Positions 35,736 to 48,900 of a DNA stretch of 64,000 bases are shown here, in pieces. The stretch is taken from positions 3,658,001 through 3,722,000 of the forward strand of contig NZ_CP071796.1 of NCBI RefSeq assembly GCF_017498525.1, given 5' to 3'. The notes under the pieces were generated by a model that was not told where the DNA came from, searched no databases, and saw nothing but the letters and a program-made list of their open reading frames with translations. The stretch comes from Ottowia testudinis (GTDB lineage Bacteria > Pseudomonadota > Gammaproteobacteria > Burkholderiales > Burkholderiaceae_C). The translations under genes and the position numbers were made by a program. The number at the start of each line of letters is the position of its first letter. Position 1 is the stretch's first letter.

Positions 35736-36370
35736 GATTGGGGTCGAATCGGGCGCCAGCGCTTTTTGGGCAAGCGCGGGCAGCTATTTATTTAGGAGTA
35801 TTTTTCGATCCACGGGGCGGCGAGCCGCCATGGCCTGCTCCACGGCCTCTTGAAAGGGCTTGCTGCGCAGCCCTGGGGATTGGGGTCGAATCGGGCGTCA
35901 GCGCTTTCTGGACAAGCGCGGGCAGCTATTCATTTAGGAGTATTTGTCGATCCACGGGGCAGCGAGCCGCCATGGACTGCTCCGCGGCCGTTTGAAAGGG
36001 CTTGCTGCGCAGCCCTGAGGATTGGGGTCGAATCGGGCGCCAGCGCTTTCTGGACAAGCGCGGGCAGCTATTTATTTAGGAGTATTTTTCGATCCACGGG
36101 GCGGCGAGCCGCCATGGCCTGCTCCACGACCTCTTGAAAGGGCTTGCTGCGCAGCCCTGAGGATTGGGGTCGAATCGGGCGTCAGCGCTTTCTGGACAAG
36201 CGCGGGCAGCTATTTATTTAGGAGTATTTGTCGATCCACGGGGCGGCGAACCGCCATGGCCTGCTGAGGGGCCTTTTGAAAGGGCTTGCTGCGCAGCCGT
36301 GGGGATTGGGGTCAAATCGGGCGCCAGCGCTTTCTGGACAAGCGCGGGCAGCTATTGATTCAGAAGCACC
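35684..36370 (+). repeat. 142-bp tandem repeat array, about 4.5 units
   Basis: GATTGGGGTC recurs at 35736, 35878, 36020, 36162 and 36304, an exact 142-bp period with few substitutions. Each unit joins the small palindrome (CAGCGCTTTCTGGACAAGCG, CAGCTATT) to the CATGGCCTGCTCC..GGGCTTGCTGCGCAGCCC module. It occupies the whole gap between the methyltransferase and LysR genes. No gene seen. Confidence 0.85.
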
Positions 36371-36372
36371 GG

Positions 36373-37356
36373 TCAATCCAGATCGTTGATCAGGTCGGGA
36401 TCGTCGCCCTCGCCCACCACGGCGCGGGTGGCCACGGCCTGGGCCAGCAGCCAGTCGGCGAAGGCTTGCACTTCGGCGCGCGCGGCGCTGCGCGGGGCGG
36501 TGAGCAGCCAGTACGCCATGGGCGAGACCATGCGGGCGTCGGCGAACAGCTCGACCAGTTCGCCGCGCGCCAGGCTTTCGGCCACCAGCGGCGGGCGCGC
36601 CAGCACGATGCCCTGGCCCGAGAGCGCTGCCTGCGTCATCTGATAAGCGTAATTGAAGCTCAGCCAGCGCTTGGGCTGCGCGCGCGCCAGGCCGTGGGTA
36701 TCCAGCCAGCGGCGCCAGGTCAGCCATTCCAGGTGCGGGGTGAAGGCGTCGCTGGCTTCGATCAGGGTGTGCTGCAGCACGTCGGCGTGGCGCTTGAGCG
36801 GCGCGCCGCCCTTGAGCAGCCAGGGGCTGGCCATGGGGGTGACCGATTCGCCAAACAGCCGCCGCGCCGACGGCGGCACGCGCGTGGCCGGGGCGTAGCG
36901 CACGGCGATGTCGACGTCGGCCACGTCCAGGTCGAGCGAGGTGTCGGACGCCTCGACGCGAATGTCGATGTCCGGATGCGCGCGCTGAAACGCCTCCAGC
37001 CGCGGAATCAGCCACATCGACGCAAACGAGGCGAAGGTGGTCACCGTCACGTGGCGCCGCCCCGCGCTTTGCCGAATCTGGCGCACGGTGCTGTCGATGC
37101 GCGGCAGCGCCTGCGCCACCGCCTGCAACAGCTGGGTGCCCGCCACGGTCAGCTCCACGGCGCGCGTGTGGCGCAGAAACAGCGGCACGCCCACTTCTTC
37201 TTCCAGTGCCTGGATCTGTCGGCTGACGGCCGATTGCGTGAGCGCCATCTCCTCGGCCGCCAGGCGGAAATTCAGGTGGCGCGCCACGGCGTCGAAGGCG
37301 CGCAGATACCCGGCCTGGATCGGCCGAGAGCGCAAATGGGTTTGTGAATGCTGCAT
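36373..37356 (-). CDS. LysR-family regulator, GcvA-like
   Basis: A 327-residue LTTR: N-terminal wHTH (NFRLAAEEMALTQSAVSRQI) and effector domain with VTVTTFASFASMWLIPRL, the GcvA-group hallmark. I use ATG 37356 (MQHSQTHLRS); ATG 37401 is also in frame. It is divergent from a DUF2917 gene 117 bp away, which LysR proteins often control. Its 3' end borders the 142-bp tandem array. Confidence 0.88.
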   Translation of the reverse strand: MQHSQTHLRSRPIQAGYLRAFDAVARHLNFRLAAEEMALTQSAVSRQIQALEEEVGVPLFLRHTRAVELTVAGTQLLQAVAQALPRIDSTVRQIRQSAGRRHVTVTTFASFASMWLIPRLEAFQRAHPDIDIRVEASDTSLDLDVADVDIAVRYAPATRVPPSARRLFGESVTPMASPWLLKGGAPLKRHADVLQHTLIEASDAFTPHLEWLTWRRWLDTHGLARAQPKRWLSFNYAYQMTQAALSGQGIVLARPPLVAESLARGELVELFADARMVSPMAYWLLTAPRSAARAEVQAFADWLLAQAVATRAVVGEGDDPDLINDLD

Positions 37357-37473
37357 GACGATTGATGAGACAACGGCATCAATAGGCTGGCGCGATTTCA
37401 TTGGACTGTCAATGCAGGCGGGGGCACGATGGCGCCATCGATTGATGCCGAAACAACAGACGGAGTGCCGCCC

Positions 37474-37848
37474 ATGAACGCCCCTGAAAAAACCCTTTCG
37501 CCGCTGGCCTTGGCGGCGGCCGCGCAAGCCCTGCACACCCTTCGCCCAGGCCAGGCACTGACACTGCGCCCGCGGCGCGCGGGCGAACTGTGCATTGAGC
37601 GCGGCGGCGCCTGGGCCACGTTTGACGTGCCGGCACGCGGTGCGCCCCGCGCGCCGCTGGGCGACTTGCATTTGCCTGCCGGCACGCGCCTGGCACTGGC
37701 GGCCGGCCAGCGCCTGGTGATCGAGCCCATCGCCGATCGCGGCGGCCATGCGCAGCCGCTGGTGTGGTGCTGGCGGCCGTGCGCCCCGGCGCGCGCGCAG
37801 CCCACGCCGCGCTGCGCGCCGGCGCTGGGCGCCGCCGCGCCGGCATGA
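37474..37848 (+). CDS. DUF2917 domain protein
   Basis: A 124-residue protein whose central part (LRPGQALTLRPRRAGELCIE, GAWATFD, LPAGTRLALAAGQRLVIEP) matches the small beta-rich DUF2917 family found in Burkholderiales next to LysR genes. No signal peptide or membrane segment. ATG 37474 (MNAPEKTLS) is preferred. The Pro/Ala C-terminal tail looks disordered. Likely target of the divergent LysR. Function unknown. Confidence 0.8.
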   Translation: MNAPEKTLSPLALAAAAQALHTLRPGQALTLRPRRAGELCIERGGAWATFDVPARGAPRAPLGDLHLPAGTRLALAAGQRLVIEPIADRGGHAQPLVWCWRPCAPARAQPTPRCAPALGAAAPA

Positions 37849-37967
37849 CCCGGGCCCGGCAAGTCCCCCGCCGCGCGCCCAACCCCGCCCGCGCGGCCAG
37901 TTGAGTTAGGCTTGCTGTCCGAACCCCGCTGGCGCTGGATTGCCGCGGCACAAAGACAGGAGACCCC

Positions 37968-40274
<2,307 letters not shown>

Positions 40275-40275
40275 C

Positions 40276-40405
40276 CCCCTGAGGCGCTAGCGCGCCTTCC
40301 CCCAAGGGGGACAACGCTGGCGCTCGGGGGGACCCCGAGCGCGGCGTTCCGGCATGGCCTGCTCCGCGGCCTTTGGGTAGGGCTTGCTGCGCTGCCCTGA
40401 GGGTG
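40276..40405 (+). repeat. intergenic repeat, CCCCTGAG / GGCCTGCTCCGCGGCC composite
   Basis: CCCCCTGAGGCGCTAGCGCG..CCCAAGGGGGAC hairpin directly after the maeB stop, then GCATGGCCTGCTCCGCGGCC and a diverged GGGCTTGCTGCGCTGCCC. Third composite copy in the window. Confidence 0.65.
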
Positions 40406-40456
40406 CAGGGGGCGGGCAGACCCGGGCGAAGGCTCGACACCTTGCGCCGGAAAAGC

Positions 40457-40486
40457 AAAAACCCCGCAGGTGGCCGCGGGGTTTTT
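40457..40486. terminator. bidirectional rho-independent terminator between maeB and yceI
   Basis: AAAAACCCCGC / GCGGGGTTTTT stem with A and T tails on both strands, so it can serve both convergent genes. Confidence 0.8.
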
Positions 40487-40510
40487 CTTGTGTGGTGCAC
40501 GCCGGACGGC

Positions 40511-41086
40511 TTACTGCTTCACCGCCTCCACCGTGGCGAGCACGCGCACGTCCTTGCCGGCGACCATGGGCATGCCGTAGTTCAGGCCCCACAGGGTGCG
40601 GTCGATGATGGCTTCGAAGTCGCCGCCGCACACTTCGCGCTTGAGCATGGGGCTGTCGTAGCAATTGAACTGGTTGGCCTTGAGCGTGACGGGGTGTGTC
40701 TGACCCTTGATGGTGAGCTGGCCGTCGACCGCCGTGACCTTGTCGCCGCTGAAGTGGAACTTGTCGCCCACGAACTTGATGCTGGGGTGCTTCTCGACGT
40801 CGAAGATGTCGCCGCCCTTCAGGTGGCGGTCGAACTGCGGCACGCCGCTGGAGATGCTGGCGGCGTCGATGGTCAGCTCCACCTTGCCGGTCTTGGCGGC
40901 GCGGTCGAACTGCACGGTGCCTTCCTTCTTGTCGAAGCGCGCGCGGTTCTTGGCGGCGCCGAAGTGCGTGATCTCGAACGTGGCGAAGGTGTGCGTCGGC
41001 TCGATCACGTAGTCGGCGGCGTGGGCGGGTGCGGCGAAGGCGGCCAGCGTGGCGCAGGCGGCCAGGGCGGTCAGGGTGTGGCGCAT
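40511..41086 (-). CDS. YceI family periplasmic protein
   Basis: A 191-residue lipocalin-like protein with a Sec signal peptide (cleavage after APAHA). YceI features: DYVIEPTHTFATFEITHFG, RFDKKEGTVQFD, FDVEKHPSIKFVGDKF, GQLTIKGQTHPVTL. The family binds isoprenoid-like lipids such as polyprenyl quinones in the periplasm. ATG 41086 with AAAGGA upstream is chosen. Third gene of a b561-yceI-yceI cluster, but separated from the second by a 160-bp mobile element. Confidence 0.92.
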   Translation of the reverse strand: MRHTLTALAACATLAAFAAPAHAADYVIEPTHTFATFEITHFGAAKNRARFDKKEGTVQFDRAAKTGKVELTIDAASISSGVPQFDRHLKGGDIFDVEKHPSIKFVGDKFHFSGDKVTAVDGQLTIKGQTHPVTLKANQFNCYDSPMLKREVCGGDFEAIIDRTLWGLNYGMPMVAGKDVRVLATVEAVKQ

Positions 41087-41123
41087 CAAAATGGTCCTTT
41101 CAGGATGCTGGTTGGTATCAAAT

Positions 41124-41160
41124 GAATAGCTGCTCGCGCTTGATGGTCAAGCGCTGCAGC
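41124..41160 (+). repeat. dispersed small palindrome, TAGCTG..GCGCTTG family
   Basis: GAATAGCTGCTCGCGCTTG, loop, GTCAAGCGCTGCAGCC, directly upstream of the first yceI gene and next to the 160-bp element. Confidence 0.65.
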
Positions 41161-41174
41161 CGTTTTTGGCGTAA

Positions 41175-41334
41175 GGCAACGCTGAACAAGTCTTCGCGGC
41201 GCTGGCATCTGTGGATCTGGGCGGTCTGCCGCGTTGCAAATCCTCGCCATGGCACCGGCTATGGCTGCGGTTTGCGCCTTGCATTCCATTCCAAACCACA
41301 GCGCCAGCATCCACGGAACTTGCTCAACGTCGCC
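41175..41334 (-). mobile_element. 160-bp MITE-like element, copy of the tRNA-Asp insert
   Basis: Same length as 23559-23718 and nearly the same sequence, with terminal repeats GGCAACGCTGAACAAGTC and the complement of CTTGCTCAACGTCGCC. It abuts the stop codon of the second yceI gene, between the two yceI genes. No ORF; flanks (TAA left, TCA right) show no exact duplication. Confidence 0.8.
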
Positions 41335-41910
41335 TCAAATCTTTCCGACGCCCGTCAGCACCAGCTTGAAGCGCACTTGCACCTCGTCGGCCACCATCGA
41401 GGTGTCGGCCCATTCCTCTTCGCCGATCTTGTACGCCAGCCGCTTGATGACGAACTGCCCGCTGGCCGTGGTCTTGGCGCCGCTTTGCACCAGCTGCACC
41501 GGCACCACCACGCCCTGCGACTGGCCCTTGATGGCCAGTTGCCCCGCCACCTCGAACTTGCCGCCGCCCAGCGCCTTCACGCTTTTGGACTGGAACGTGG
41601 CCTGCGGAAACTTGGGCGTGTTGAACCAGATCGGCTTGGGCAGCTCGGCGTCGGTCTCTTTCACGCCCAGCGTGGCGCTGCCGGTGTCCACGGCGAAGTT
41701 GATCCTGGCGGCCTCGGGCTTGGCGGGGTCGAACGCGACCTGCGCGCTGAATTTGCCGAAGTGCCCCTCCACCGGCACGCCCATCTGGCGGCTGACGAAG
41801 TGGATGCTGCTTTCGGCCGGCACCAGCTGCTGCTGGGCCAGCGCCGGCGCGGCGGCCAGCAAGGCCAGCGACGCGGCAAGCGAAAGACGGGAAAGGGATC
41901 GAATCGACAT
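41335..41910 (-). CDS. YceI family periplasmic protein
   Basis: A 191-residue paralogue with signal peptide (AASLALLAAAPALAQ) and YceI pattern: ESSIHFVSRQMGVPVEGHFG, FAVDTGSATLG, FNTPKFPQATFQSKSVK, GQLAIKGQSQGVVVPV. ATG 41910 follows AGGA. This and the cytochrome b561 gene upstream are a common pairing, suggesting a shared role in quinone handling. The TGA stop directly adjoins the 160-bp element. Confidence 0.92.
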   Translation of the reverse strand: MSIRSLSRLSLAASLALLAAAPALAQQQLVPAESSIHFVSRQMGVPVEGHFGKFSAQVAFDPAKPEAARINFAVDTGSATLGVKETDAELPKPIWFNTPKFPQATFQSKSVKALGGGKFEVAGQLAIKGQSQGVVVPVQLVQSGAKTTASGQFVIKRLAYKIGEEEWADTSMVADEVQVRFKLVLTGVGKI

Positions 41911-42046
41911 GAACGTCCTGAAAGTTTGAAAAGAAGTCAAAAGGCCGCGGAGCCGGCCATGCCAGCGAACGCCGTGCCCGGACCCGTGCCGGGCACTGGC
42001 GTTGTCCCCCTCCAGGGGGAAGACGCGCAGCGGCTCAGGGGGTGCA

Positions 42047-42646
42047 TCATTGCTCCGGCAGCATGCGCCGCGCCAGCCCGTCGCGGTCGATGAGCTGGTG
42101 CTTGACCACCGCCGCCACGTGCAGCACCACCAGCGCCGCCAGCGCAAAGGCCGCCGCCGCGTGCCAGGGCTTGATGGCGTCGGCCAGCGCCTTGTCCTTG
42201 GGCACCCAATCGGGCAGCGGCAGCGCCCCGAACCACACGATGGGAAAGCCCGCCGCCGAGCTGTAGGCCCAGCCCAGCAGCGGCACGGCGAAGAACAGCA
42301 CGTACATCAAATGGTGCGTGGCGTGGTGCGCCACGCGCTGCCAGCCGGGCATGGCTGCCTGCACGCGCGCAGGCAGCGCGGGCGGCCGGTGCGTCAGCCG
42401 CCAGACCAGGCGCAGCGCCGACAGCAGCAGGATGGTGATGCCGGCCCACTTGTGCCAGTTGATCAGCTTGAGCTTTTGCGGCGAAAACGGCAGCCCCGCC
42501 ATGTACACCCCCACGCAGAAAATGCCCACCAGCGCCAGCGCCAGCAGCCAGTGCAGCAGTTGGGCCACGCGGGTGTAGCGCGCTGCAGTCAAAAGGGGGG
42601 CGGAAGCGGCACGCAAGCTACGCGCTGGGGCATTGTTTTTGTTCAT
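42047..42646 (-). CDS. cytochrome b561 family protein
   Basis: A 199-residue inner-membrane di-heme cytochrome with four membrane segments and histidines placed as expected: RVAQLLHWLLALALVG, NWHKWAGI, HHATHHLMYVLFF, ALVVLHVAAVVKHQ. It transfers electrons from quinol, possibly removing superoxide at the membrane. Upstream of the yceI pair on the same strand, with a 136-bp gap holding a hairpin of the CCCCTGAG type. The 42647-42941 gap has no gene. Confidence 0.92.
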   Translation of the reverse strand: MNKNNAPARSLRAASAPLLTAARYTRVAQLLHWLLALALVGIFCVGVYMAGLPFSPQKLKLINWHKWAGITILLLSALRLVWRLTHRPPALPARVQAAMPGWQRVAHHATHHLMYVLFFAVPLLGWAYSSAAGFPIVWFGALPLPDWVPKDKALADAIKPWHAAAAFALAALVVLHVAAVVKHQLIDRDGLARRMLPEQ

Positions 42647-42885
42647 GCAGGTATTCTTGCCAAATCAGTGCCTTTTAGCCGACGAGTCGCCGTGATTACT
42701 GCACAAGTAACTATTGTTTTTGTAGTATTTAAAGGCTCTCGCAGCTCCTGCGTCATGCAGTGGGCCTGACATGGAAAGCAGAATCGGCGCAAAGTTCTCC
42801 GCTCCCCAGCGCTGGCGGCAGAACGGAGCGGGCGCTGGATGCGCCCACCCAACCTCTGGCTGCTCCACATCAACCCGCCGCCCAT

Positions 42886-42920
42886 GAAAAAACGCATTGC
42901 CCTGTGCGGGCAATGCGTTT
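42886..42920 (-). terminator. rho-independent terminator of the adhesin gene
   Basis: Perfect 12-bp stem (42891-42902 / 42908-42919, AACGCATTGCCC) with five-base loop and, on the minus strand, a T run just after it. It lies 22 bp past the adhesin stop. Confidence 0.85.
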
Positions 42921-42941
42921 GTTAAGCACGGAGAACGGGGA

Positions 42942-45900
42942 TCAGATCAGCAAACTGGCCATTGACGGGGCCAGGAGGTGGTCCTCCATCTTGTTGGGGG
43001 CACCCACTGTATAGCTGAATTCTGCGTCCGCCACCAGCATCGTGCTGCCATCGGCCAGGTTGGCAGTGGTGCGGCCATGCTCCACTACGCCGGGCGCGGG
43101 CGACTGCAGAAGCTGATCCGTCGTCAGGTTCAGGCTGACGATGCCCAAATCGGCCAGCGATTTGACTTCGCCAGAGTCAGATTTGCCGTTGTTGTTGGCG
43201 TCCACCCAAACCCTGAATTCGGCAAACTGCCCATCCCGAGCATCAAAGACGCCGTCGCGGTTGGTGTCGAACTTGGCGGCCAAGCCCTGCATGTCGGTGC
43301 TACCCGCCTTGCCGTATTGGCTGAAAATATACTGGCTGCTATCGTGGACCTGGCCGTCGTGGTACTTATCCCACACCAGCACACCATCTTGCGGAGCTGC
43401 CCAGGCTACGTGGCTTATTTGGCCGGTGCCACCCAGATCGATCTGAGACTCACCGTACGACAGCACGCCGTCGTGGTTCATATCCAGCACTACGGGTGTG
43501 AGCGCTTTGGCGCGCAAGGCGACATTATCTACATCAATATCAGGTGTCTGGGATGTGCCAGTTCGTGTAGCGGCATAGCGCGCTGCAAGATAGTAATTTC
43601 CGGTGTCTGCTGATGCGATGAATTGGCTATTGATGCCTGTCCAGGCACCCTCTGTAAGTTGGGTCTGAACCGTAGCCAGTCCAGAAGTCGGGGCATCCCC
43701 GCTGGTACCTTTAGCATAATAAAGATCTGAAATGGTTTGTTTCACATTTCCTGAGGCATCAATCAGAACCCACTCGACGGCCGCGGTCCCAGATAACGTA
43801 TTTGTACTTGTAGCCCTTAAGTCCACTCCAAAACTATATGTCACACCCTTTACAATGCTTATGGCATTATTTGTAACCAATTCATTGTAGAAAGTATTGG
43901 CGCTATAAGTGGCTGTGTTTCTATATAGCTGCACGGAACCTGTAGCACCGCCTCCATAAAAGGTTGAATTTAAAGGGGCTGTGCTAGCGCTGCCCAGATA
44001 AACTGTATGGCCAGATACAAAATCGCCCCTCCATATTCCAACCGCAGCATTGGAACTGCCGCCGCCTGCGCCTGAGCTTACAGCCATATTAGCACTTTGG
44101 AAGCTCGTATCCCCAGTCAATGTAATGGTATTAACGCTATAAGGCGTGGTGTCGCCACTGGGGATGGTATTGACAGGATCACCAACCACCTTGTCACCCA
44201 CCGCGGCAGGATCGCCTACGGTTTCGTCTACAGCCTTGAATACAAGTGAACTGGCTGACATGGACGTCTGTGTGGTGGAATTAGTGGCGTTCACCGGCAC
44301 CCATTTGATTTGTGTATCAGCCTTGACCAATATGGCATTGTCGTCAGAGGCAGAATTCAGGGAAACCCAAGTGCCCGTTGCGTTTTTATATTGCCAACCA
44401 CCAGAGCCAGGCACATCGGGCGCACTGGTTACGGCATAGCCCCACACCGTTTTTTGTGCATCCGTAGAAGCTGAAGCATTCGCTTGAATGTCAATGTCCT
44501 CGTTTGGCGGAGCGATACCTGTTAGCAACGTGGAGACGGACACGCCAGTCGTCAGCTTGCTGCCGCCCCAGTTACCACTGGCCGCATATTGCTCGACTAA
44601 AGATTTGGTGACATTCTCAGCAGTAAATATGCCACCACTGACTGTGCCGATACGTGGGGCATCATTTTCAGGGAGCACATCTATTTTCATGGTGTACGTG
44701 CCACTGGTGTCCTGTCCACCCAAATCCGTTCCGCCATTGTCTTGCACCGCAAAGGTAAAGTTGGTGTAGTTATTGCCGTTCTCGTTGGCGGGTGCCAGAT
44801 ATTTCAGTTTTCCATCGTCCAGATTGACCTTGCTGATGGGTTGGTTAACCGTAACCGCCTCGCCTGAATCAAAGATGCCATCGTTGTTGGCATCAAGAAA
44901 CAGTGTGCCGTTGGTCGGCAGCGACTTAATGATGACGTTTTTCAGTTGCTGCGACAGGAGATCTAATTTAGTACCGTCCTGATCAAAGGTGAACGCCGTA
45001 GTGGGAATGGCGGTTGCCTTGTCTTCCGCGGCAGTTGCGGTTCCGTTGGCGCTGGTCGGAGCGTCGTTGGGGTCAGGCGCTAGGCCGCTGTTTTCTGCGC
45101 TGGTGAGCGTGCCGTCGCTTTCGGTGGCCTTGACGGTGCTGCCGTCTTGTACCGCGTTCTGGTCAAGCTTGACCGCGCCAGTGGCCGGGTCGATCGTGGC
45201 TACCGTCGCGGGCGTGCCCGCCGGCAGCGCCCAGGTGCTGCCGGTCTTGGTGGCCGTCAGAGTCTGGGTCACGCCGCTTTCATCGACGTAGGTGATCGTC
45301 ATCTTGGTGGCCGTCGGGTCGTTGGGCGTGACGCTGACTGAGCCATCGGTGGTGCTGGGGGTGACCACCGGCGGAGCAATCACGTCGGTGGGCGCTAGGC
45401 CGCTGTTTTCTGCGCTGGTGAGCGTGCCGTCGCTTTCGGTGGCCTTGACGGTGCTGCCGTCTTGTACCGCGTTCTGGTCAAGCTTGACCGCGCCAGTGGC
45501 CGGGTCGATCGTGGCTACCGTCGCGGGCGTGCCCGCCGGCAGCGCCCAGGTGCTGCCGGTCTTGGTGGCCGTCAGAGTCTGGGTCACGCCGCTTTCATCG
45601 ACGTAGGTGATCGTCATCTTGGTGGCCGTCGGGTCGTTGGGCGTGACGCTGACTGAGCCATCGGTGGTGCTGGGGGTGACCACCGGCGGAGCAATCACGT
45701 CGGTGGGCGCTAGGCCGCTGTTTTCTGCGCTGGTGAGCGTGCCGTCGCTTTCGGTGGCCTTGACGGTGCTGCCGTCTTGTACCGCGTTCTGGTCAAGCTT
45801 GACCGCGCCAGTGGCCGGGTCGATCGTGGCTACCGTCGCGGGCGTGCCCGCCGGCAGCGCCCAGGTGCTGCCGGTCTTGGTGGCCGTCAGAGTCTGGGTC

Positions 45901-48900
45901 ACGCCGCTTTCATCGACGTAGGTGATCGTCATCTTGGTGGCCGTCGGGTCGTTGGGCGTGACGCTGACTGAGCCATCGGTGGTGCTGGGGGTGACCACCG
46001 GCGGAGCAATCACGTCGGTGGGCGCTAGGCCGCTGTTTTCTGCGCTGGTGAGCGTGCCGTCGCTTTCGGTGGCCTTGACGGTGCTGCCGTCTTGTACCGC
46101 GTTCTGGTCAAGCTTGACCGCGCCAGTGGCCGGGTCGATCGTGGCTACCGTCGCGGGCGTGCCCGCCGGCAGCGCCCAGGTGCTGCCGGTCTTGGTGGCC
46201 GTCAGAGTCTGGGTCACGCCGCTTTCATCGACGTAGGTGATCGTCATCTTGGTGGCCGTCGGGTCGTTGGGCGTGACGCTGACTGAGCCATCGGTGGTGC
46301 TGGGGGTGACCACCGGCGGAGCAATCACGTCGGTGGGCGCTAGGCCGCTGTTTTCTGCGCTGGTGAGCGTGCCGTCGCTTTCGGTGGCCTTGACGGTGCT
46401 GCCGTCTTGTACCGCGTTCTGGTCAAGCTTGACCGCGCCAGTGGCCGGGTCGATCGTGGCTACCGTCGCGGGCGTGCCCGCCGGCAGCGCCCAGGTGCTG
46501 CCGGTCTTGGTGGCCGTCAGAGTCTGGGTCACGCCGCTTTCATCGACGTAGGTGATCGTCATCTTGGTGGCCGTCGGGTCGTTGGGCGTGACGCTGACTG
46601 AGCCATCGGTGGTGCTGGGGGTGACCACCGGCGGAGCAATCACGTCGGTGGGCGCTAGGCCGCTGTTTTCTGCGCTGGTGAGCGTGCCGTCGCTTTCGGT
46701 GGCCTTGACGGTGCTGCCGTCTTGTACCGCGTTCTGGTCAAGCTTGACCGCGCCAGTGGCCGGGTCGATCGTGGCTACCGTCGCGGGCGTGCCCGCCGGC
46801 AGCGCCCAGGTGCTGCCGGTCTTGGTGGCCGTCAGAGTCTGGGTCACGCCGCTTTCATCGACGTAGGTGATCGTCATCTTGGTGGCCGTCGGGTCGTTGG
46901 GCGTGACGCTGACTGAGCCATCGGTGGTGCTGGGGGTGACCACCGGCGGAGCAATCACGTCGGTGGGCGCTAGGCCGCTGTTTTCTGCGCTGGTGAGCGT
47001 GCCGTCGCTTTCGGTGGCCTTGACGGTGCTGCCGTCTTGTACCGCGTTCTGGTCAAGCTTGACCGCGCCAGTGGCCGGGTCGATCGTGGCTACCGTCGCG
47101 GGCGTGCCCGCCGGCAGCGCCCAGGTGCTGCCGGTCTTGGTGGCCGTCAGAGTCTGGGTCACGCCGCTTTCATCGACGTAGGTGATCGTCATCTTGGTGG
47201 CCGTCGGGTCGTTGGGCGTGACGCTGACTGAGCCATCGGTGGTGCTGGGGGTGACCACCGGCGGAGCAATCACGTCGGTGGGCGCTAGGCCGCTGTTTTC
47301 TGCGCTGGTGAGCGTGCCGTCGCTTTCGGTGGCCTTGACGGTGCTGCCGTCTTGTACCGCGTTCTGGTCAAGCTTGACCGCGCCAGTGGCCGGGTCGATC
47401 GTGGCTACCGTCGCGGGCGTGCCCGCCGGCAGCGCCCAGGTGCTGCCGGTCTTGGTGGCCGTCAGAGTCTGGGTCACGCCGCTTTCATCGACGTAGGTGA
47501 TCGTCATCTTGGTGGCCGTCGGGTCGTTGGGCGTGACGCTGACTGAGCCATCGGTGGTGCTGGGGGTGACCACCGGCGGAGCAATCACGTCGGTGGGCGC
47601 TAGGCCGCTGTTTTCTGCGCTGGTGAGCGTGCCGTCGCTTTCGGTGGCCTTGACGGTGCTGCCGTCTTGTACCGCGTTCTGGTCAAGCTTGACCGCGCCA
47701 GTGGCCGGGTCGATCGTGGCTACCGTCGCGGGCGTGCCCGCCGGCAGCGCCCAGGTGCTGCCGGTCTTGGTGGCCGTCAGAGTCTGGGTCACGCCGCTTT
47801 CATCGACGTAGGTGATCGTCATCTTGGTGGCCGTCGGGTCGTTGGGCGTGACGCTGACTGAGCCATCGGTGGTGCTGGGGGTGACCACCGGCGGAGCAAT
47901 CACGTCGGTGGGCGCTAGGCCGCTGTTTTCTGCGCTGGTGAGCGTGCCGTCGCTTTCGGTGGCCTTGACGGTGCTGCCGTCTTGTACCGCGTTCTGGTCA
48001 AGCTTGACCGCGCCAGTGGCCGGGTCGATCGTGGCTACCGTCGCGGGCGTGCCCGCCGGCAGCGCCCAGGTGCTGCCGGTCTTGGTGGCCGTCAGAGTCT
48101 GGGTCACGCCGCTTTCATCGACGTAGGTGATCGTCATCTTGGTGGCCGTCGGGTCGTTGGGCGTGACGCTGACTGAGCCATCGGTGGTGCTGGGGGTGAC
48201 CACCGGCGGAGCAATCACGTCGGTGGGCGCTAGGCCGCTGTTTTCTGCGCTGGTGAGCGTGCCGTCGCTTTCGGTGGCCTTGACGGTGCTGCCGTCTTGT
48301 ACCGCGTTCTGGTCAAGCTTGACCGCGCCAGTGGCCGGGTCGATCGTGGCTACCGTCGCGGGCGTGCCCGCCGGCAGCGCCCAGGTGCTGCCGGTCTTGG
48401 TGGCCGTCAGAGTCTGGGTCACGCCGCTTTCATCGACGTAGGTGATCGTCATCTTGGTGGCCGTCGGGTCGTTGGGCGTGACGCTGACTGAGCCATCGGT
48501 GGTGCTGGGGGTGACCACCGGCGGAGCAATCACGTCGGTGGGCGCTAGGCCGCTGTTTTCTGCGCTGGTGAGCGTGCCGTCGCTTTCGGTGGCCTTGACG
48601 GTGCTGCCGTCTTGTACCGCGTTCTGGTCAAGCTTGACCGCGCCAGTGGCCGGGTCGATCGTGGCTACCGTCGCGGGCGTGCCCGCCGGCAGCGCCCAGG
48701 TGCTGCCGGTCTTGGTGGCCGTCAGAGTCTGGGTCACGCCGCTTTCATCGACGTAGGTGATCGTCATCTTGGTGGCCGTCGGGTCGTTGGGCGTGACGCT
48801 GACTGAGCCATCGGTGGTGCTGGGGGTGACCACCGGCGGAGCAATCACGTCGGTGGGCGCTAGGCCGCTGTTTTCTGCGCTGGTGAGCGTGCCGTCGCTT

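Noticed and set aside
35736-36304. CRISPR-like regular spacing
   Set aside because: The 142-bp period has no short conserved repeat with variable spacers; whole units repeat, and no cas genes are present.
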